NCBI GenBank assembly: GCA_022572945.1
Contig: JACZUY010000004.1
Location: 1-32,107, forward strand
DNA length: 32,107 nt
DNA from: Pseudomonadota bacterium
Lineage (GTDB): Bacteria > Pseudomonadota > Alphaproteobacteria > JAAXGF01
Reading direction: 5' to 3'
Below the pieces are notes generated by a model that was not told the origin of the DNA, did no database searches, and saw only the letters and a program-made list of their open reading frames with translations. A program made the translations under genes and the position numbers. Shown here one piece after another: positions 27,610 to 32,107 of this stretch; the stretch's first letter is position 1, and every line of letters starts with the position of its first letter.

Positions 27610-28268
27610 TGAACCTGATCTTCCTCGGGCCTCCGGGCGCCGGCAAGGGCACGCAGGCCCAGCGGGTCGCGGCCGCGCACGGGCTGGTGCAACTCTCCAC
27701 CGGCGACATGCTGCGCGCGGCGGTTGCCGCCGGCACCGAGGTCGGCCTCAAGGCCAAGGCGGTGATGGAGGCGGGCGAGCTGGTTTCCGACGACATCGTC
27801 GTCGCGATCGTCGCCGACCGCATCGCCGGGCCCGACTGCGCCGGAGGCTTCGTCCTCGACGGCTTTCCGCGCACGGTGGCCCAGGCCGAGGCGCTCGATA
27901 CCGTGCTCGACGGGAACGGGATGCGCATCGACCACGTCGTCGAGATGACGGTCGACGACGATGCGCTCGTCGAGCGCATCTCGGGGCGCTTTTCGTGCGT
28001 GGCTTGCGGCGCCGCCTACCACGACCGCTTCAACCGGCCCAAGGTCGAGGGCGTGTGCGACGCGTGCGGCGGCGGCGAGTTCGTGCGGCGCGAGGACGAC
28101 AACGCCGAGACCGTCGCCACCCGGCTCAGGGCCTATCACGCACAGACCGCCCCGCTGTTGCCTTACTACCGGGAGCGCGGCGCGCTGCGCCCGGTCGACG
28201 GCATGGCCGAGATCGACGCGGTGACGCGCCAGATCGAGGCGGTCCTCGACGGCGGGGGAGGCGATTGA
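27609..28268 (+). CDS. adk: Adenylate kinase, zinc-type long form
   Basis: Adenylate kinase interconverts ATP + AMP and 2 ADP in the cytoplasm. The 219-residue product has the P-loop GPPGAGKGT at 7-15, STGDMLR at 30-36 and the AMP-site DGFPRT at 84-89. The LID domain carries four cysteines as Cx2C at 130/133 and Cx2C at 150/153, so it probably binds structural zinc. The start is GTG 27609, overlapping the secY TAG stop, so translation is likely coupled. Adk in the spc cluster behind secY is common in bacteria. The adk stop overlaps a promoter for rpsM. Confidence 0.97.
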   Translation: MNLIFLGPPGAGKGTQAQRVAAAHGLVQLSTGDMLRAAVAAGTEVGLKAKAVMEAGELVSDDIVVAIVADRIAGPDCAGGFVLDGFPRTVAQAEALDTVLDGNGMRIDHVVEMTVDDDALVERISGRFSCVACGAAYHDRFNRPKVEGVCDACGGGEFVRREDDNAETVATRLRAYHAQTAPLLPYYRERGALRPVDGMAEIDAVTRQIEAVLDGGGGD

Positions 28269-28292
28269 CTCGATGAGGCAGGGCCTTATAAT
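28265..28292 (+). promoter_or_regulatory. Sigma70-type promoter for the rpsM-rpsK-rpoA-rplQ operon
   Basis: TTGACT at 28265-28270 and a perfect TATAAT at 28287-28292 are separated by 16 bases. The -35 box spans the adk TGA stop (28266-28268). The discriminator CGCGCGCC is GC-rich, as at stringently controlled promoters. Transcription would begin near 28298, giving a leader of about 80 bases to rpsM. The boxes are direct observations; activity is inferred. Confidence 0.75.
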
Positions 28293-28377
28293 CGCGCGCC
28301 GCTCCCACCAGACAATTGCCCAGGCCGTCCGCTCAGGCGGCCCGGCGCGCTTTGACCCCTAGGCGAGGAGATTTGCC

Positions 28378-28746
28378 GTGGCCCGCATCGCCGGCGTCAA
28401 CATTCCGACCAACAAGCGCGTCGAAATCGCGCTCACCTACATCTATGGAATCGGCCGCACCAAGGCGCGCCAGATTTGCGAGAAGGCGGGGGTGACGCCC
28501 GATCGCCGCGTCAACGACCTCGCCGACGCCGAGGTCATCCGCGTTCGCGAGCTGATCGACCAGGGCTACATCGTCGAAGGCGACCTGCGCCGCACCGTGG
28601 CGATGAACGTCAAGCGGTTGATGGACATGGGCTGCTACCGCGGCCTGCGTCACCGCCGCGGGCTGCCGGTGCGCGGCCAGCGGACGCACACCAACGCGCG
28701 CACCCGCAAGGGACCGGCGCGGCCGATCGCCGGCAAGAAGAAGTAG
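28378..28746 (+). CDS. rpsM: 30S ribosomal protein S13
   Basis: S13 is a 30S head protein contacting P-site tRNA and forming the bridge with L5. The 122-residue product begins [20 protein letters not shown], has the helix-two-turn-helix region [13 protein letters not shown] and the signature [20 protein letters not shown], and ends in a basic tail. The start is GTG 28378, with GAGGAG at 28365-28370 seven bases upstream. It opens the alpha operon behind its own promoter. Confidence 0.97.
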   Translation: MARIAGVNIPTNKRVEIALTYIYGIGRTKARQICEKAGVTPDRRVNDLADAEVIRVRELIDQGYIVEGDLRRTVAMNVKRLMDMGCYRGLRHRRGLPVRGQRTHTNARTRKGPARPIAGKKK

Positions 28747-28755
28747 GGAGCCAGC

Positions 28756-29145
28756 ATGGCCAAGGAGACCACCCACGTCCGCCGCCGCGAGCGCAAGAAC
28801 ATTACCTCGGGCGTCGCCCACGTGAGCGCGACGTTCAACAACACGATCATCACCATCACCGACGCGCAGGGCAACACCATCGCCTGGGCGTCGGCGGGGG
28901 GCCAGGGGTTCAAGGGCTCGCGCAAGTCGACGCCCTATGCGGCGCAGATGGCGGCCGAAAGCGCCGGCCGCAAGGCGCAGGAACACGGCATGACGACGCT
29001 CGAGGTCGAGGTCCGCGGACCGGGGTCGGGTCGCGAATCGGCGTTGCGCGCGCTTCAGGCCGTGGGCTTCACGATTACCGCGATACGCGATGTGAGTCGT
29101 ATACCGCACAACGGGTGCCGGCCGCCGAAGCGCCGCCGGGTGTAA
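28756..29145 (+). CDS. rpsK: 30S ribosomal protein S11
   Basis: S11 lies on the 30S platform near the E site and the anti-Shine-Dalgarno helix. The 129-residue length is typical. It shows [55 protein letters not shown] and the C-terminal signature [24 protein letters not shown] overlapping the rpsM stop supports ATG 28756. The next gene is rpoA; the rpsD (S4) gene that lies here in E. coli is absent. Confidence 0.97.
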   Translation: MAKETTHVRRRERKNITSGVAHVSATFNNTIITITDAQGNTIAWASAGGQGFKGSRKSTPYAAQMAAESAGRKAQEHGMTTLEVEVRGPGSGRESALRALQAVGFTITAIRDVSRIPHNGCRPPKRRRV

Positions 29146-29231
29146 CGCCCAAGCCCGCCCGGCTGCCGGAGCCGGCGCGATGAAGAATCACCTGCGGACG
29201 CGGGTCCGCCACCGATCATAAGGTCGATTTC

Positions 29232-30248
29232 GTGATTGAAAAGAACTGGCAAGAACTGATTAAACCCTCGAAGCTCGACGTCGACCCGGGCGCCCTGCCC
29301 AAGCGCATGGCGACCATCGTCGCCGACCCGCTCGAACGCGGCTTCGGGTTGACGCTCGGCAACGCGCTGCGACGGGTGCTGCTGTCGTCGCTGCAAGGGG
29401 CGGCGGTCACCTCGGTGCAGATCGACGGGGTGCTGCACGAGTTTTCGTCGATCCCCGGCGTGCAGGAAGACGTCACCGACATCGTTCTCAACATCAAGTC
29501 GGTGGCGCTGCGCATGCACGGCGACGGACCGAAGCGCATGACGGTCAAGGCCACCGGGCCGGGCACGGTCACCGCCGGGGATCTCGAGACCGGCCCCGAC
29601 ATCGAGATCATGGATCCCGGCCACCTCATCTGCACGCTCGACAAGGGCGCCAAGATCAGCATGGAAATGACGGTCGAGGCCGGCAAGGGCTACCTTCCGG
29701 CGGCCCAGAGCCGGGCCGAGGACGCGCCCATCGGGCTGGTCCCCGTCGACGCGCTGTTCAGTCCGGTGACCAAGGTCTCCTACAAGGTCGAAAACACCCG
29801 CGTCGGCCAGATGACCGACTACGACAAGCTGTCGATGCAGGTCGAGACCGACGGCACGGTGGTGCCCGAGGACGCGGTGGCGCTGGCTGCGCGCATTCTC
29901 CAGGACCAGCTCCAGATGTTCATCAATTTCGAGGAGCCGCGCGTCGCCGAGGCCGTGGAAACGGCGGTCGAGCCGGCGTTCAACCCCAACCTGTTGCGCA
30001 AGGTCGACGAGCTCGAGCTGTCGGTGCGCTCCGCCAACTGCCTGAAGAACGACAATATCGTCTACATCGGCGATCTCGTTCAGAAGACCGAGCAGGAGAT
30101 GCTGCGGACGCCCAACTTCGGCCGCAAGTCGCTGAACGAGATCAAGGAAGTGCTCACGCAGATGGGCCTCCACCTGGGCATGGAAGTGTCCGACTGGCCG
30201 CCCGAGAACGTCGAGGACCTGGCGAAGCGGCTCGAGGAGCCGTACTGA
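29232..30248 (+). CDS. rpoA: DNA-directed RNA polymerase subunit alpha
   Basis: Alpha dimerises to nucleate polymerase assembly with beta and beta' (3997-12371) and binds UP elements and activators. The 338-residue product has an N-terminal dimerisation domain (about 1-235, including [20 protein letters not shown]) and a C-terminal domain after a linker. R266 in RSANCLK corresponds to E. coli R265, the main DNA-contact residue, and the following helix-hairpin-helix region has [16 protein letters not shown]. The start is GTG 29232 with AAGG at 29220-29223. Confidence 0.97.
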   Translation: MIEKNWQELIKPSKLDVDPGALPKRMATIVADPLERGFGLTLGNALRRVLLSSLQGAAVTSVQIDGVLHEFSSIPGVQEDVTDIVLNIKSVALRMHGDGPKRMTVKATGPGTVTAGDLETGPDIEIMDPGHLICTLDKGAKISMEMTVEAGKGYLPAAQSRAEDAPIGLVPVDALFSPVTKVSYKVENTRVGQMTDYDKLSMQVETDGTVVPEDAVALAARILQDQLQMFINFEEPRVAEAVETAVEPAFNPNLLRKVDELELSVRSANCLKNDNIVYIGDLVQKTEQEMLRTPNFGRKSLNEIKEVLTQMGLHLGMEVSDWPPENVEDLAKRLEEPY

Positions 30249-30264
30249 TCCGGCGCGCCGCGCC

Positions 30265-30295
30265 ATAGCGTTGGAAGGCCAATAGCGTTGGAAGG
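30265..30295 (+). repeat. Tandem 14-base repeat carrying a ribosome-binding sequence before rplQ
   Basis: ATAGCGTTGGAAGG occurs at 30265-30278 and again at 30282-30295, a 17-base period. Each copy ends with GGAAGG, a Shine-Dalgarno-like sequence. The second lies nine bases before the rplQ ATG at 30305 and is well placed; the first is 26 bases away and too far to serve directly. It looks like a recent small duplication. Confidence 0.7.
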
Positions 30296-30304
30296 AACGT
30301 CGTC

Positions 30305-30724
30305 ATGCGCCACGGCATAAGCGGCCGCAAGCTCAACCGCACGTCGAGCCATCGCAAGGCCATGTTCGCCAACATGGCCCATGCCCTCATCAAGCACGAG
30401 CAGATCACCACCACGCTGCCCAAGGCCAAGGAGCTGCGGCCCTTCGTCGACAAGCTCATCACCCTGGGCAAGCGCGGCGACCTCCATGCCCGGCGGCAGG
30501 CGCTGGCGGTGCTCCGCGACACGACGATGACGGGCAAGCTGTTTTCGACCCTGGCCGAGCGCTACGCCGACCGCAACGGCGGCTATACGCGCGTGCTGCG
30601 CGCCGGCTTTCGCTATGGGGATTCGGCGCCGATGGCGGTCATCGAGCTGGTCGATCGCGACCCCGACGCCAAGGGCCAGGATTCCGGGCCGGTCGAAAGT
30701 GACGAGGAAGCGGCCGAGGCGTAG
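30305..30724 (+). CDS. rplQ: 50S ribosomal protein L17
   Basis: L17 is a 50S protein at the tunnel exit region. The 139-residue product starts [20 protein letters not shown] and contains [20 protein letters not shown], and [20 protein letters not shown]. It is longer than the E. coli form because of a C-terminal acidic tail of about 20 residues ending DEEAAEA. The GGAAGG copy at 30290-30295 serves as ribosome-binding site. It closes the alpha operon. Confidence 0.96.
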   Translation: MRHGISGRKLNRTSSHRKAMFANMAHALIKHEQITTTLPKAKELRPFVDKLITLGKRGDLHARRQALAVLRDTTMTGKLFSTLAERYADRNGGYTRVLRAGFRYGDSAPMAVIELVDRDPDAKGQDSGPVESDEEAAEA

Positions 30725-30787
30725 GCTCAGGCCTAGGGCGGCCGTCCACGCCTCTCTCCGGGTTCGCCGCCGCCGGGGCGCCGCGGG
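30725..30787 (+). other. rplQ-rarA spacer, no terminator seen
   Basis: This 63-base GC-rich gap has no T-run, no clear hairpin terminator and no -35/-10 pair that I can recognise. rarA may therefore be partly transcribed by read-through from the alpha operon, although a Rho-dependent end cannot be excluded by eye. Confidence 0.4.
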
Positions 30788-32098
30788 GTGAGCACGCTGT
30801 TCGAATCGCAGGCGCCGCGGCCGCTCGCCGACCGGTTGCGGCCCGAACACCTCGACCAGGTCGTCGGCCAGGACCATCTGCTCGGCGCGCACGCGCCCAT
30901 CGGCCGCATGGTGGCCGAGCGGCGGCTCACCTCGATCGTGCTGTGGGGTCCGCCGGGCTCGGGCAAGACGACGATCGCGCGGCTCCTCGCGCACCACACC
31001 GACTTCGCGTTCGAGCCTCTCTCCGCGGTGTTCGCCGGCGTCGCCGACCTGCGCAAGGTGTTCGCGCGCGCGCGCGAGCGGCGCGAGGCCGGCCAGGGCA
31101 CGCTGCTGTTCATCGACGAGGTCCACCGCTTCAACCGCGCCCAGCAGGACGGCTTGCTGCCCCATGTCGAGGACGGCACCGTGGTGCTCGTCGGCGCCAC
31201 CACCGAGAACCCGTCGTTCGAGGTCATCGCGCCGTTGTTGTCGCGCTGCCGCGTGCTGGTGCTCGACCGGCTCGGCGACGACGCGCTCGAAACCCTGCTC
31301 GCGCGCGCCGAGGCCGCCGAGGGCAAGCCGCTTCCGCTCGACGACGACGCCCGCGCGGGCTTGCGCGAGATCGCCGACGGCGACGGCCGCTACGTCCTCA
31401 ATCTGGCCGAGGAGCTGTTCGCGCTGCCCGAGGACGCGCGGCTCGACCGCGCCGCGCTCGCCGACGCGGTGCAGAGCCGCGTGCCGCTTTACGACAAGCA
31501 GCAGGAGGGGCACTACAACCTCATCAGCGCGCTTCACAAGTCGCTGCGCGGCTCGGACGCCGACGCCGCGCTCTACTGGCTCGCGCGCATGCTGGCGGCG
31601 GGCGAGGACCCGCTCTACATCGCCCGCCGGCTGGTGCGCTTCGCCTCCGAGGACGTCGGCCTCGCCGACCCGCAGGCGCTCGGGCAGGCGCTCGCCGCCA
31701 AGGACACGTACCACTTCCTCGGCACGCCCGAGGGCGAATTGGCGCTTGCCCAGGCGGTGATCTATCTCGCCACCGCGCCCAAGTCGAACGCCGCTTACCG
31801 GGCGCTCGGCGCGGCGCGGCGCAGCGCCCGCGAGCACGGCTCGCTGATGCCGCCCAAGCACATCCTCAACGCGCCGACGCGGCTGATGAAGGAGCTCGGC
31901 TACGGCGCCGGCTACGCCTACGACCACGACACCGCGGAAGGCTTCTCGGGGCAGGACTACTTCCCCGACGGCATGGCGCGCGAGACCTACTACCGCCCCA
32001 CCGGGCGCGGCTTCGAGCGCGAGGTCACGAAGCGCCTCGCCTACTGGCAGAAGCTGCGCGACAAACGCGCCGGCGACGACGGCGAGGGCGCGACGTGA
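30788..32098 (+). CDS. rarA: Replication-associated recombination protein RarA (MgsA), AAA+ ATPase
   Basis: RarA is a DNA-dependent AAA+ ATPase related to clamp loaders and to eukaryotic WRNIP1/Mgs1; it acts at stalled forks. The 436-residue product shows Walker A GPPGSGKT at 54-61, Walker B LLFIDE at 106-111, the sensor-1 region VGATTENPSF at 135-144 and the SRC arginine motif at 152-154. A lid and a C-terminal tetramerisation domain follow (LISALHKSLRGSD, then YARDHDTAEGF-like YAYDHDTAEGF). Start GTG 30788 gives the family N-terminus, though no Shine-Dalgarno is evident. It is the only gene here outside translation, transcription, secretion or nucleotide balance. Confidence 0.95.
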   Translation: MSTLFESQAPRPLADRLRPEHLDQVVGQDHLLGAHAPIGRMVAERRLTSIVLWGPPGSGKTTIARLLAHHTDFAFEPLSAVFAGVADLRKVFARARERREAGQGTLLFIDEVHRFNRAQQDGLLPHVEDGTVVLVGATTENPSFEVIAPLLSRCRVLVLDRLGDDALETLLARAEAAEGKPLPLDDDARAGLREIADGDGRYVLNLAEELFALPEDARLDRAALADAVQSRVPLYDKQQEGHYNLISALHKSLRGSDADAALYWLARMLAAGEDPLYIARRLVRFASEDVGLADPQALGQALAAKDTYHFLGTPEGELALAQAVIYLATAPKSNAAYRALGAARRSAREHGSLMPPKHILNAPTRLMKELGYGAGYAYDHDTAEGFSGQDYFPDGMARETYYRPTGRGFEREVTKRLAYWQKLRDKRAGDDGEGAT

Positions 32099-32107
32099 GC
32101 GGCGTCG

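Noticed and set aside
32095-32107. Possible start of a downstream gene (GTG AGC GGC GTC, overlapping the rarA TGA stop)
   Set aside because: Only 13 bases are in the window, too few to identify a gene, although a GTGA overlap would fit this operon style.

Overview
The window is a compact, almost entirely plus-strand run of translation, transcription and secretion genes from a high-GC alphaproteobacterium. Protein character and gene order (trnW-secE-nusG downstream of a tuf gene, adk directly after secY, no rpmJ after secY, no rpsD between rpsK and rpoA) fit that class, and a Rhodospirillales-like lineage is my best guess from recall of family sequences. I found no mobile element, CRISPR array, phage gene or defence system. 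The window is housekeeping DNA, and its points of interest are regulatory and small-scale.

Layout. (1) 1-846: the 3' end of one tuf copy, tRNA-Trp(CCA) and secE. (2) 851-12371: nusG, rplK, rplA, a 325-base gene-free rplJ leader, rplJ, rplL, rpoB and rpoC (NusG, ribosomal stalk and RNA polymerase beta/beta'). (3) 12372-12674: a 303-base gene-free boundary with a strong sigma70-type promoter and a structured leader. (4) 12675-16900: the str operon rpsL, rpsG, fusA and a complete second tuf. (5) 16941-27609: the fused S10 and spc clusters, rpsJ-rplC-rplD-rplW-rplB-rpsS-rplV-rpsC-rplP-rpmC-rpsQ then rplN-rplX-rplE-rpsN-rpsH-rplF-rplR-rpsE-rpmD-rplO-secY. (6) 27609-28268: adk, overlapping the secY stop. 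(7) 28378-30724: the alpha operon rpsM-rpsK-rpoA-rplQ, with its own promoter at the adk 3' end. (8) 30788-32098: rarA, a replication-fork AAA+ ATPase.

The genes supply elongation factors, most proteins of both ribosomal subunits, the alpha, beta and beta' subunits of RNA polymerase, the elongation factor NusG, and the SecY/SecE core of the membrane channel that takes nascent proteins. Many genes are translationally coupled through overlapping stop and start codons. Two promoters read directly from the sequence (upstream of rpsL and of rpsM) both have GC-rich discriminators, which fits growth-rate or stringent control, although that control is inferred.

Points worth checking are: the two tuf copies, which differ at only six bases over the shared 497 and are each followed by the same 14-base palindrome; an rpsL leader with a 9-base tandem duplication that allows two alternative hairpins; the rpsM promoter whose -35 box overlaps the adk stop; an acidic C-terminal tail on L3; and a duplicated ribosome-binding segment before rplQ.
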